Part shown: one piece after another, positions 15,117 through 23,710 of the stretch
Position numbering within the stretch: the stretch's first letter is position 1
Layout: each line of letters opens with the position of its first letter
NCBI GenBank assembly: GCA_964545075.1
Contig: CAZJFS010000043.1
Coordinates: 1 to 27,325 of the forward strand
Reading direction: 5' to 3'
DNA from: DAOPXV01 sp035352535
GTDB lineage: Bacteria; Muiribacteriota; UBA9980
Length of the DNA: 27,325 nucleotides
Position numbers and translations under genes: made by a program
Notes under the pieces: model-generated
The model's database searches: none
What the model was told of the DNA's origin: nothing
Seen by the model: only the letters and a program-made list of their open reading frames with translations

Positions 15117-16862
15117 TTATACCCTTACCTCTTCATAAAAATTTATCATTTTTTCGTCGGCGAGCTTTTTCGGATAATAGTAACCGACGACCGTCGATAC
15201 GATCAAAAGCGCCGTGGCTATTATCAACATAAGATATTCCCATATGTTGAAACTTATCGTGTATCTTGAGAAAAACTCGAAATAAGCTATTACGACCTCA
15301 AAGCCGAGTAATATCGAAGTATAGGCGACGCAGAGTATCATCGTTACCATGCCTCCGAAGCTGGCCGGGATTTCGGAAATGGATGCGTCCAGAACCGGGA
15401 AAATTATTCCAAGATATAAATTTAGATGGCATATGAAAAAAGTGAGAATAGCTATGTCGATGAATGATATGAGAATTATAAGCTGGCGCACCATCATAAA
15501 TTTACATGAGATGTAACATAATATCATCGAAAATAAAAACATCGGGATGAAATTCGATAAAAATTTAAGGCGCAGGTATTTGCGCATATCGATCGACGAG
15601 GTTTTTACTATATAAAACGCCTTTCCTTCCATCGAGAAAACCGGGAAAACGAATCTTATGGCGTAGGAAGCCACTATGAGCGCGATCATGCCGATATTTA
15701 AAAAACCGAACATATCGACTATGTCCGCGGAAAGCGTTTTGGTGGCGACCGGCAGAAGGGTTATGTTATAAAGATAAAAGACCGTCACGACGATCATCAT
15801 AAGGATCTGGACCATTAAAACCTGGGTCCTGACGAATGTCTTAACGTCCTTGTCCAGTACGACCGCAAGGTCCTGCGGCAGGCTTTTCAATAAAATTTTA
15901 TAGAAGAAATTCAAGAAGCTGGTGAACGGTTCTATAATTATTCCGAAGATCCTTGCTTCCGCGCCGGTTAATACTTCCTGTTCTTCCTGATATTTCAGAT
16001 AGCATTCGCGGTACATTAATTTGCCCGCCAGCATACATAAGGCGAATGCGGCGATGGTAAAAAAATAGGCCGCGGCGAGGTTGAAATAAAAGTTAGCGTC
16101 AAATGTGGCCGAAAAAAGGGAATGAAGAACGTTGGATATCCACGACGAAGGAATATAATCGACGGTCGCCGTGCTTGAATTCAGGTCCATCAGATAGTTG
16201 GCGAATGCCTCGAATTTTTCAACGGATATGAGTTTTTCCGGTTCAAGCGCCCTGAAAAGAACCACCAGAAAGGCGATTATAAGTATTATCAGGTAATACA
16301 TTATTTTTTTAGCCTGGTTGACAGGGAAATATTTTGCGATGAAAAGCGAAAGTATGCTTCCGATGGAGACCGGAAGAATGTAGAAGAACGGCGTGGCAAG
16401 GGCTAAGCTGAGCAGGAAAACCCAGAACGGGCGGCCGTAGGAATGGGTGAACGCCAGAAGCGTCGCGACGAAGATCAGGTAAGCGCTTGTGACCGAAAAA
16501 AAGCTCATTTCGGCGAATTTGGCGGCGAATATCTTGCGGTACGTGAGTGGCATGGAAAATAGAAGCGGAAGGTCGCGGGCCGTAAAAAACGTTGACATGA
16601 ACGATATCATGGAGCTTAAAACAAGCATCGAAAAAAACGAGAAACACGTCATTTTTAAAAGATAGCCTTTGAGCGGCAGCGCGATGAGATACAACCCGTT
16701 TATGCGCTCCAATACCTTGAACACTCCGAAATAAGTTCCGCCAAGGATCGATAAAGTGACAAGCGCGATCAATATCAGTGAAAAATTCGATATGGCCTTA
16801 TAAAAGTTTTTATAAGACCATATCTTGGGATTTATTATGTGTATTATTTTATTATCCTGCAT
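15117..16862 (-). CDS. ABC-2-type exporter permease, large (about 12 membrane segments)
   Basis: The 581-residue protein is very hydrophobic, with about 12 predicted membrane segments in two sets of six around a soluble stretch (about residues 285-335, KYQEEQEVLTGAEARIFG and onwards). I recognise the general type (putative ABC exporter permease paired with a CcmA-like ATPase) but not a specific substrate family. Usual ABC-2 permeases have six segments, so this looks like a double-length, fused-type permease. The SMPLTYRKIFAAKFAEM stretch near residues 99-115 is like the coupling region seen in such proteins. ATG 16862 is preferred over TTG 16865 directly before it. No good ribosome binding site precedes it, and a hairpin lies just upstream. 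It forms one unit with the HEAT gene upstream and the ATPase downstream. Confidence 0.85.
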   Translation of the reverse strand: MQDNKIIHIINPKIWSYKNFYKAISNFSLILIALVTLSILGGTYFGVFKVLERINGLYLIALPLKGYLLKMTCFSFFSMLVLSSMISFMSTFFTARDLPLLFSMPLTYRKIFAAKFAEMSFFSVTSAYLIFVATLLAFTHSYGRPFWVFLLSLALATPFFYILPVSIGSILSLFIAKYFPVNQAKKIMYYLIILIIAFLVVLFRALEPEKLISVEKFEAFANYLMDLNSSTATVDYIPSSWISNVLHSLFSATFDANFYFNLAAAYFFTIAAFALCMLAGKLMYRECYLKYQEEQEVLTGAEARIFGIIIEPFTSFLNFFYKILLKSLPQDLAVVLDKDVKTFVRTQVLMVQILMMIVVTVFYLYNITLLPVATKTLSADIVDMFGFLNIGMIALIVASYAIRFVFPVFSMEGKAFYIVKTSSIDMRKYLRLKFLSNFIPMFLFSMILCYISCKFMMVRQLIILISFIDIAILTFFICHLNLYLGIIFPVLDASISEIPASFGGMVTMILCVAYTSILLGFEVVIAYFEFFSRYTISFNIWEYLMLIIATALLIVSTVVGYYYPKKLADEKMINFYEEVRV

Positions 16863-16876
16863 CAACTAAGCCAGAT

Positions 16877-16892
16877 GGCGTAATTTTACGCC
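16877..16892 (-). other. Hairpin between the HEAT-protein gene and the permease gene
   Basis: GGCGTAA-TT-TTACGCC is a perfect 7-bp inverted repeat in the 34-base gap between the HEAT gene's TGA and the permease ATG. No T-run follows, so it is not a normal terminator. Processing or message stabilisation, or an operator, are possible. Confidence 0.35.
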
Positions 16893-16896
16893 GGTA

Positions 16897-19800
16897 TCAT
16901 ATGATAGGGAAACGGATCGGGTTTTTGGCCGTAATTTTTTCAAGCGCAGTCGTAGCCGTGGAACGGACAGATTTGTGCTGATCCATCTGAGACATTTTCA
17001 GCGGGATTATCGCGCGCACATCGCCTATTTCGCCTAACGCGAAGGCGGCTTTTTCACGCACCGTCCGGTTCTTGTCGCGCAGGAGCATTATCAACGGTTC
17101 GACCGCCATGCGCGATCTCATTACTCCGAGTATTTCGGAAGCGTTTTCCCTCATATAGCGGTTGTGGTCGGCCAGGCACATCGTGAGAGGCTGTTCGGCC
17201 GCCCTGTATTTGAATCTTGAAAGTACTGTAGTGGCCTGGGTTCTTATGTTTTCTTCCTCGTTCTTCAAAGCCTCTATGAGATGAGCGACGGACCTTTCGC
17301 CGAACACCTTGAGGCTTTCGAAGGCCTTGTTCCGGATAAGCGAGTTGGCGTCGTTCAAAACGTTTAAAAGCGGAACGACCGAATTGAGCGATCCGAGTTT
17401 GCCGAGGGCCTCGACGGCCTGGCGCCGGACGTTTTCTGAAGAATCGCCGAGGGCTTCGACGAGCGAATCCGCGGCGCGCTGATCGTTTATATTACCTAAA
17501 GTGAATATAGCCGCTTCGCGAACTTTTTCGAAGCCGTCCTTTAAAAGCCTTAAAAGATGTATTGGAACCCGTTCATCCTTAAGTTTTCCGAGAGCGTGTA
17601 TCGCGCTGATTCTGACGGATTCGGAACTATCCTTCAAAGCCTGGGTGAGAGGCTCGAGCGTCCTTTGCGAACGAAGCCCGCCGAGTATCTTGACGGCGGT
17701 GTCCCTGACGTTTTCGGACGAATCGCGCAGCATTTTCGCGAGCGAGTCCACGATCGAATCGGAGCCTATTCTTCCGAGCGCCTCTATGACGGTTTTTCTC
17801 ACGGTTTCGTTGGCGTCGTTTATCTGAGTGACTAGCGGGTTTATAGCTTTTGCGTCGGCTATGACGCCCAGCGAATATGCGGCCGCTTCTTTTATGCCGG
17901 GCGAATTTTCAATCAAAAGCTTTTGAAGGCTTGATGAAACTTTTTCATCCTTGACCTGTTTCAGGGCGAAGGCGATGTCCTTGTAATTGACGGTTCCGGC
18001 CTGCTCCCTGAGCATTTCTATTAAATAGCCCGTGGCCTTTGAAATTCCGATCTTACCGAGGGCGTAGACTATGAAGCTTTTGGTGCGTTCGTCCGCGACC
18101 CTGTATGCGTTCATAAGTTCGTCAACCGTAGCCTCGTCGCCGATGACTCCCATCAATTCGCAGCAGTTTTTGGCGAGCGACGGAAATATTTCGAATACTA
18201 TCTGGCTCTTCGGAGATTCCGGATCGAGATTTTTAATGTCGCGGTCGGTTAGCGTGTTGATTAATATTGAGACGAGATGTTCGGACGCGCGCCTGTCTTT
18301 ATAGACATAGAGCGTTCTCGCGATAGCGAACCTGTTCCAGCTCATGGCTTCCTTTAAAATTACGTCCTCTTCGGAGACCTTGCAGATGTGGGCGTCTATG
18401 TTAGTCAGAGCGTCCATCACCACGCGCACGATCGCCGCCTGTTTCGAGGAATTGTCTATGAGCTTGACGAGGGGCATTATCGCTTTGCAGTTTCCGATCT
18501 TTCCGAGTATCCTTATGATCTTCATCTGAAGCTCTAAGTCGTCCTTGTCCATTATATCGTTATAGGTGTCGAGCATTTTCAGGAGGTTTGGAACGGCCAT
18601 GTCGCCTATCTCTATAAGCGCCCACAAAGCTTTTTCGGAAACGTTTCCGTTTGTGTCGCTGAGGCTTTTGATTAAAGGCGCTATCGACTGAATATCGTTG
18701 AACCTTCCAAGCGCTTCGACTGCGCCTATCCTGACTTTTTCGTTGGGGTCGTTTAAAACGTTGATGAGCGATTCGACGGCCGAAGCGGATTTTATCTTTC
18801 CGAGCGCCCACACGGCTTTTTCACGGACGTCCTCGTTCTTGTCCATCAGCATTTTAACGAGCGTCGGAATAGAAGCTTCGTCGGCTATGTCGCCGAAAGC
18901 GGTGACGATCTTAAGCCTTATATCGTCGTTCGGGTTGTTGGACTCTATAGTCAGATATTCTATGGAAAGAGGGCTTCTGATCTTTCCGAGCGCCTCTATG
19001 ACCGCCGATTTTACGTCGGGGCTTGGAGACGATATCAGGCGGCAGAGGCTCTCGATGGATTTTGACGAGCCTATTTCGCCTAACGCAAAAACAGAAACTT
19101 TCTGCAGTTCTTCGTATTCGGATTCGAGCTGGTCGATTAGCGCGTCGACCGCGTTTTCGGAATGCATCTTTGAAAGCGCCATTGCCGCGGCTATTCTGAT
19201 GCTGATTTCGGGGTCCTTAAGCATGTCGACGAGATAATCGTTGGCGTCCTCGTTCGAGAGCTTTCCGAGCGATTCGGTCGCCGAGAGGCGGACCTGCGGT
19301 GAAAGATCGCGCAGCGCGGATATGAGCGCGTCTATCGATGACGCTTCGCCTATCTCGCCAAGGCTCTTCGCCGCGATGTATCTGAGATCCTCCGAATCAT
19401 GATTCAATATTTTTATCAGAGGCTGAACGGATTTCGAGCCGCCGATTTTTCCGAGCGCTTCGCATGCGCAGTAAACAAGGTCTTCGTCCTTGTGCTTTAA
19501 AAGCTTGACGAGTATGTCGACAGCTTGCGTCGACCCGATCTGACCGAGGCATTTTACAATGTTATAGCAAATATCGAGATCGTCGGTCTCCATGGTGAGC
19601 GCGCGAATGAGCGGTTCGACCGCCAGCGGGCTCTTTATGGCGCCGAGGGCTTCTATTACGGTTTCTTTGAGGTCCTTGCTTGAATGCGATATAAGTTCGA
19701 CGAGAGGCGTTACGGCTTTTTCATCGCTCATTTCGCCGAGCTTGCCTATTATTTCATATTTTTCAGATTCGTCTTCGGTGCGTTCCAGCATGCCGATCAA

Positions 19801-22209
19801 TTCTTCGACGGTGAGTTTTTTCTCTTCGACGGACTGCTTTTCAATTTCACGGGCGACATCAGCCTCAAAACGAACCTCGGCTTTAACTGTTTCGTGAACC
19901 TCCGGCTCTTCTTCTATAAGATCGTCTATAAGAGATCTTTTTGTTTTAACGGTTTCCTGCGCGACCGGCTGCTGAGCGCTCATGGAAATCGAGCCCGTTG
20001 AAGGCATCTCTTCTTTTATGGAATATTGCTGCTTAGGAACTTCCAGAACGAAACTGGCAGGTTCTTCCGTTACGGGTTTTTGAGGGACTGGCGGTTGTTC
20101 GGACGCCTGTTTCTGAGGCGCCTGCTTTTGAGGCGCCGCCTCTTTCGCCGCTGGAATTTCCAGAAGTCCGTCGAGCGATGAAAGATCAACGCCGGTATTT
20201 TGTTCCATCGTGAAAGTTTCTTTTTTGGGAGGTTCTTTAGGCGCCGGCGGTTTTACCGATTCGCCAAGAAGGTTGTCCAGTGAAAAACTCTCCATGGGCG
20301 CCGCTTCTTTTTTCTGAGGCGCCGCTTCGGTTTTGGTTTTTCCGGTGGAAATAGGCGGAAGAAGCGAGTCAAGGCTTCCATCGTCTCCGCCGAAGATATC
20401 CGTAACGTCTTTTATTCCTCCGGCGATTTTCTGTTTTTCCTTTTTAATTTCTTTTGGTTTTTCGCTCTGTTCGATAAGCTCGGAGAGCAGATCTTCGTTG
20501 GCGTCCTCTACTTTTCCCATATCGAGTGAAATATCAAATTCAGAGTCCGAAGCCTGGGCCGAAGCTTTTTTAGGCGCCGGCGCTTTTGTTTCGGGTCCGA
20601 TAAGGCTGTCGAGGCTGAAATCTTCCATGGCCGGAACTTCTTTTGGTTTTTCCGGGGCTTTTTTTGCCGCCGGCGGTTCGGACGGCAGCATAAGATCGCC
20701 AAGATCGAAGTCGTCGGCGGGTTTCGCCTCCGCTTTTGGCGCAGCTTTTGGTTTCGGCTCTTCCATTATAAGCTCGCTTACCAGGTCGTCGATGTCATCA
20801 GCCGGCGCAGGTTTCGCGGCGGCCTTCGGCGCTTCTTTCTTAGCTGGCGCTTTAGGCGTTTCCGGCTTTTTAACATCGGTCATGAGAAGGCCGGCGAAAG
20901 GATCTTCCTCTTCCGATACTGCCTTTGCAGCGGATTTAGCCGGCGAGGCGCCTCCGTCGCTTAAAAGATTGTCGAGATCGAGGTCGTCAAAATTTTCAGA
21001 TGGCTTTGAGGATGCTTTTGCTTCAGCTTTAGGCGCCGTAGCGGGTTTTTTAGGCGTATCGTCGAGCATGAGATCGCCGAGGTCGAAATCCATATCATTT
21101 TTTTCTTCTTTTTTAGCTTCGGGTTTCGCGGCCGCTTTTGTTTCGGCTTTAGGCGCGGCGGCGGGTTTTTTAGGCGTATCGTCGAGCATGAGATCGCCGA
21201 GATCGAAATCCATATCGTTTTTTTCTTCTTTTTTCGCGGCGGGTTTCGCGGCCGCTTTTTCGTCAGTTTTAGGCGCGGCGGCTTTTTTCTTGCTGCCGCC
21301 GACGAGTTCCGCAAGAAGGTCGTCTTCAACGGTATCTATATTTTTTTCGTCAAGGTTAAATGAACTGTCGCCGCCGAGATCGGCAAATATATCGTCTTCT
21401 TTTTTTGTTTCTTTTTTAGTGGGTGCGGCTTTTTCGGCCGGCGCTGGTTTTTCAGTCGCTTTTGATTTGAGCCCGGCAAGCGGGTCGCCGCCCGTTTCAA
21501 GGCCGCCCAGAAGATCGCTCATATCAAGGTCTATTTCATCGGGAGCGAGGATGGGCTTGTCCTTTGGTTCCTTTTTGGCGTGAGAGTCTTCATGAGCTTT
21601 GGCTGGCGCTTTTTCCTTTTTACTTCCGGAGATAAGGTCTTCCATTGAAGAATCGTCCATAACGTCAAGCTGAAAATCGTCAAGATCGATTACTTCGCTG
21701 CCGCCGCTTTTAGGAGGAGGAGTGGCGGCTGAACTTTTTTTGGGGGCCGGCTCGCTGAGGTCGAGATCGGCGAATATATCGTCGCTGGGTTTTGCTTTAG
21801 ACTCGGGTTTTTTAGAGGTCGGTCCGGAAGATATATTAAGTTCGGCGAATATATCATCGGCTTCGGAAGCTTTGGCTTTAGAGTCTTTAGCGGGACTCTT
21901 CGAGATATCCTGAAAGACATCCGATTTTCCTTTCGCTCCCGGTTTTGAAACTCCGAGATCTTTAAATATCTGGTCGTCGTCGAGACTGAGATCGAGCCCA
22001 AGATCGTCAGAAGCGTTTTTCGCTGCCGGCTTTTTCTTGGCCCCGCCAGCATCGTCGTCCGATTTTAGCTTATCAAGAAGGCTGTCGAAATCCAGATCGT
22101 TGTCGCCGGATCCGGACCCCGATGCTTTAGGCTTTAACGGTGAGTTGCATTCCGCGCAAATTTCAGCTTTGTCGTCATTTGCAACACCGCAAGTCTTACA
22201 TTTTAACAT
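16897..22209 (-). CDS. Giant zinc-ribbon, acidic-linker, HEAT-repeat protein (1770 aa)
   Basis: The start is ATG 22209, with GGAGGAGG just upstream. Parts in order: a zinc ribbon (C4-x2-C7, C18-x2-C21); an acidic, Pro/Ala/Lys-rich linker (about residues 25-790) carrying many short motifs of the form acidic-acidic-hydrophobic-x-x-Leu, such as DDIFADL, DFDLGDLML, DDLLAELV and EDLLSELI, separated by KKPAAAPK-type spacers; then about 950 residues (about 796-1755) of HEAT/PBS-lyase-type repeats of about 31 residues, roughly 25-30 copies, for example AVEPLIRAL, ALGKIG and VRIGAVEALG. There is no signal peptide, so it is cytoplasmic. No enzyme motif is seen. It reads as a scaffold. The next two genes on the strand encode an ABC exporter, so a role in organising that exporter is a guess. 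The name of the family is unknown to me. Confidence 0.88.
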   Translation of the reverse strand: MLKCKTCGVANDDKAEICAECNSPLKPKASGSGSGDNDLDFDSLLDKLKSDDDAGGAKKKPAAKNASDDLGLDLSLDDDQIFKDLGVSKPGAKGKSDVFQDISKSPAKDSKAKASEADDIFAELNISSGPTSKKPESKAKPSDDIFADLDLSEPAPKKSSAATPPPKSGGSEVIDLDDFQLDVMDDSSMEDLISGSKKEKAPAKAHEDSHAKKEPKDKPILAPDEIDLDMSDLLGGLETGGDPLAGLKSKATEKPAPAEKAAPTKKETKKEDDIFADLGGDSSFNLDEKNIDTVEDDLLAELVGGSKKKAAAPKTDEKAAAKPAAKKEEKNDMDFDLGDLMLDDTPKKPAAAPKAETKAAAKPEAKKEEKNDMDFDLGDLMLDDTPKKPATAPKAEAKASSKPSENFDDLDLDNLLSDGGASPAKSAAKAVSEEEDPFAGLLMTDVKKPETPKAPAKKEAPKAAAKPAPADDIDDLVSELIMEEPKPKAAPKAEAKPADDFDLGDLMLPSEPPAAKKAPEKPKEVPAMEDFSLDSLIGPETKAPAPKKASAQASDSEFDISLDMGKVEDANEDLLSELIEQSEKPKEIKKEKQKIAGGIKDVTDIFGGDDGSLDSLLPPISTGKTKTEAAPQKKEAAPMESFSLDNLLGESVKPPAPKEPPKKETFTMEQNTGVDLSSLDGLLEIPAAKEAAPQKQAPQKQASEQPPVPQKPVTEEPASFVLEVPKQQYSIKEEMPSTGSISMSAQQPVAQETVKTKRSLIDDLIEEEPEVHETVKAEVRFEADVAREIEKQSVEEKKLTVEELIGMLERTEDESEKYEIIGKLGEMSDEKAVTPLVELISHSSKDLKETVIEALGAIKSPLAVEPLIRALTMETDDLDICYNIVKCLGQIGSTQAVDILVKLLKHKDEDLVYCACEALGKIGGSKSVQPLIKILNHDSEDLRYIAAKSLGEIGEASSIDALISALRDLSPQVRLSATESLGKLSNEDANDYLVDMLKDPEISIRIAAAMALSKMHSENAVDALIDQLESEYEELQKVSVFALGEIGSSKSIESLCRLISSPSPDVKSAVIEALGKIRSPLSIEYLTIESNNPNDDIRLKIVTAFGDIADEASIPTLVKMLMDKNEDVREKAVWALGKIKSASAVESLINVLNDPNEKVRIGAVEALGRFNDIQSIAPLIKSLSDTNGNVSEKALWALIEIGDMAVPNLLKMLDTYNDIMDKDDLELQMKIIRILGKIGNCKAIMPLVKLIDNSSKQAAIVRVVMDALTNIDAHICKVSEEDVILKEAMSWNRFAIARTLYVYKDRRASEHLVSILINTLTDRDIKNLDPESPKSQIVFEIFPSLAKNCCELMGVIGDEATVDELMNAYRVADERTKSFIVYALGKIGISKATGYLIEMLREQAGTVNYKDIAFALKQVKDEKVSSSLQKLLIENSPGIKEAAAYSLGVIADAKAINPLVTQINDANETVRKTVIEALGRIGSDSIVDSLAKMLRDSSENVRDTAVKILGGLRSQRTLEPLTQALKDSSESVRISAIHALGKLKDERVPIHLLRLLKDGFEKVREAAIFTLGNINDQRAADSLVEALGDSSENVRRQAVEALGKLGSLNSVVPLLNVLNDANSLIRNKAFESLKVFGERSVAHLIEALKNEEENIRTQATTVLSRFKYRAAEQPLTMCLADHNRYMRENASEILGVMRSRMAVEPLIMLLRDKNRTVREKAAFALGEIGDVRAIIPLKMSQMDQHKSVRSTATTALEKITAKNPIRFPII
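21014..21282 (-). repeat. 120-bp tandem repeat within the HEAT-protein linker
   Basis: Two near-identical 120-bp units stand in tandem, followed by a partial third. Compare 21025-21100 with 21145-21220 and 21121-21139 with 21241-21259. The period is 40 codons, so the frame is kept. Each unit encodes a KKEEKNDMDFDLGDLMLDD-type block and a PKKPA-rich spacer. High nucleotide identity points to recent duplication by slippage or recombination. Confidence 0.85.
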
Positions 22210-22263
22210 TTTTCCTCCTCCATACCCTGCCGAAAAGTAAAAAGTACAGGAATAATGGAAATT

Positions 22264-22539
22264 TTATTCCTCATAGAATTTATTATCGATTAAATTACTT
22301 AAATCATTAATTATTTTTTCCTCATCCTCGAAGCATTCGCCTCTCGCGGTTATTAAAATCGATTCGCCCTGCCCCGCGCAAAGCATCATGACTCCGAGAA
22401 TGCTCTTTCCATTGATCTCCACTTCTTTTTTTCTGACCGAGATATGGCATTTTGACTTATTCGCGCATTCCACGAAAAGCGTGGCCGGCCGGGCGTGCAT
22501 ACCCGAGGAATTCTTAATCTGACACTCTTTTTCAATCAT
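22264..22539 (-). CDS. ptsH: HPr-family phosphocarrier protein
   Basis: 91 residues, normal HPr size. It carries the phosphohistidine site GMHARPA (His15) and the regulatory region NGKSILGVMML with Ser46, so both PTS phosphotransfer and phosphorylation by HPr kinase are possible in principle. The C-terminal helix ends in NKFYEE. No enzyme I, EII or HPr kinase gene is in the window. The gene lies between a ROK sugar kinase (upstream, 97-base gap) and the HEAT-protein gene (54-base gap), all on one strand. A weak 7-bp hairpin (22249-22255 with 22264-22270) spans its stop codon. It probably acts in sugar phosphorylation control in the cytoplasm. Confidence 0.92.
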   Translation of the reverse strand: MIEKECQIKNSSGMHARPATLFVECANKSKCHISVRKKEVEINGKSILGVMMLCAGQGESILITARGECFEDEEKIINDLSNLIDNKFYEE

Positions 22540-22636
22540 AACTTCATCTACCCCGACTTCATCCTTAAATGTGCTTTTTCGAGCTTTTTATATATTTTTT
22601 AAGCTTCGAACAATGAACCTAAACGACATCTGCCGG

Positions 22637-23644
22637 CTATAAAAGGCCCCTTTCCTTTAAAGCCAGATATATCGCTCCCATGACTCCCGCGTCAACGCCG
22701 AGTTTTCCGATACATACCTCGAGGTTTTTAAGCGAAACTTTAGGAGCTTTTTTAAATACCGTATCAACCAGCGGTTTCATAAGTAAATCGCCGGCTCCTG
22801 TCAAACCGCCCGTTATAACTATTTTCTGCGGGTTGAAAATATAGATTAGATTTATCAGTCCGATAGCGATGTATTCGATCTGCTGGTTGACGGAACTTTT
22901 CGCTATCTGATCGCCTTTTTGCGCCGCCTCGAAAATTATTTCGCAGTTGAGTTTGCTCAGATCGTTCGAACAGAGTTCGAGTATCAGCGACGGGATCTTA
23001 GACCGCTGGTTCTGATTTATCGTCAGAAAATTCAATACGCGGCTGATCAGAGCGGTAGCCGAACCGTATTTTTCCCAGCATCCGTAATTTCCGCATCCGC
23101 ACTGCGGACCGTTGAGATCTATCGTCATGTGGCCTATTTCTGCGCCGTTATTGTTTATTCCGCGCAGGAGCTGGCCGTTCACCACGACGCCTCCGCCTAT
23201 GCCCGTTCCGAGCGTTACGCATACGAAATCGCGAACTCCCACGCCAGAACCCCGCCAATATTCTCCAAGCGCCGCAAGATTCGCGTCGTTGTCGATATAT
23301 ACGGGTATTGAAGTGTCTTTTTCAAGCGTGTCCTTGACGTTCACGTTGTTCCATTTAAGGTTCGGCGCGAATATTACCTCGCGAAAACTTGCGTCAACCG
23401 TACCGGGACAGCCTATGCCTATGCCGCATATATCCGCCGCGGTATGGCCCTGCTTTTTGATCATTTCGTTTATCTTGTCTGATACGTCCGAAAGGATGGT
23501 TTCCGGCCCGTGTGAAACGCGAGTCAGAACCTTATCGCGTAAAATAATTTCGCCCGCCGCCGTCGCGTAGGCGAATTTTATAAAAGTGCCGCCAAGGTCT
23601 ATGCCGATGGCATATTTACTTGAAAGATTAACATTTTCGCTCAT
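22637..23644 (-). CDS. ROK-family sugar kinase (glucokinase-like)
   Basis: The 335-residue protein is cytoplasmic. The N-terminal ATP-binding motif is IGIDLGGTFIKFAYA (residues 13-27, with D16). Next come VYIDNDANLAALGEYWRG, with the catalytic Asp in DNDAN, then TLGTGIGGGVV, an EIGH motif, and the zinc-binding CGCGNYGCWEKY (about residues 180-191), which is the ROK signature. ITGGLTGAGDLLMKPL lies near the C-terminus. It likely phosphorylates glucose or a similar hexose using ATP; the exact sugar cannot be set from sequence, and N-acetylmannosamine or glucosamine kinases share these motifs. ATG 23644 has GAGGA upstream. It sits 66 bases after the KDO transferase gene and before HPr. Confidence 0.9.
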   Translation of the reverse strand: MSENVNLSSKYAIGIDLGGTFIKFAYATAAGEIILRDKVLTRVSHGPETILSDVSDKINEMIKKQGHTAADICGIGIGCPGTVDASFREVIFAPNLKWNNVNVKDTLEKDTSIPVYIDNDANLAALGEYWRGSGVGVRDFVCVTLGTGIGGGVVVNGQLLRGINNNGAEIGHMTIDLNGPQCGCGNYGCWEKYGSATALISRVLNFLTINQNQRSKIPSLILELCSNDLSKLNCEIIFEAAQKGDQIAKSSVNQQIEYIAIGLINLIYIFNPQKIVITGGLTGAGDLLMKPLVDTVFKKAPKVSLKNLEVCIGKLGVDAGVMGAIYLALKERGLL

Positions 23645-23710
23645 TTTAACATCCTCATACCGGGATTTTTTGCGATATTATAAAAATTAGTGAATATATA
23701 TATAGAATTT

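Noticed and set aside
20333..21583. 416-residue + strand ORF opposite the HEAT-protein linker
   Set aside because: It is a Ser/Ala/Phe-rich shadow caused by the low-complexity repeat on the other strand, with no ribosome binding site and no domain.
22249..22270. GGAATAA/TTATTCC hairpin over the HPr stop as terminator
   Set aside because: It is a weak AT-rich 7-bp stem and the T-run on the - strand is displaced by five bases. It could at most be a leaky attenuator.
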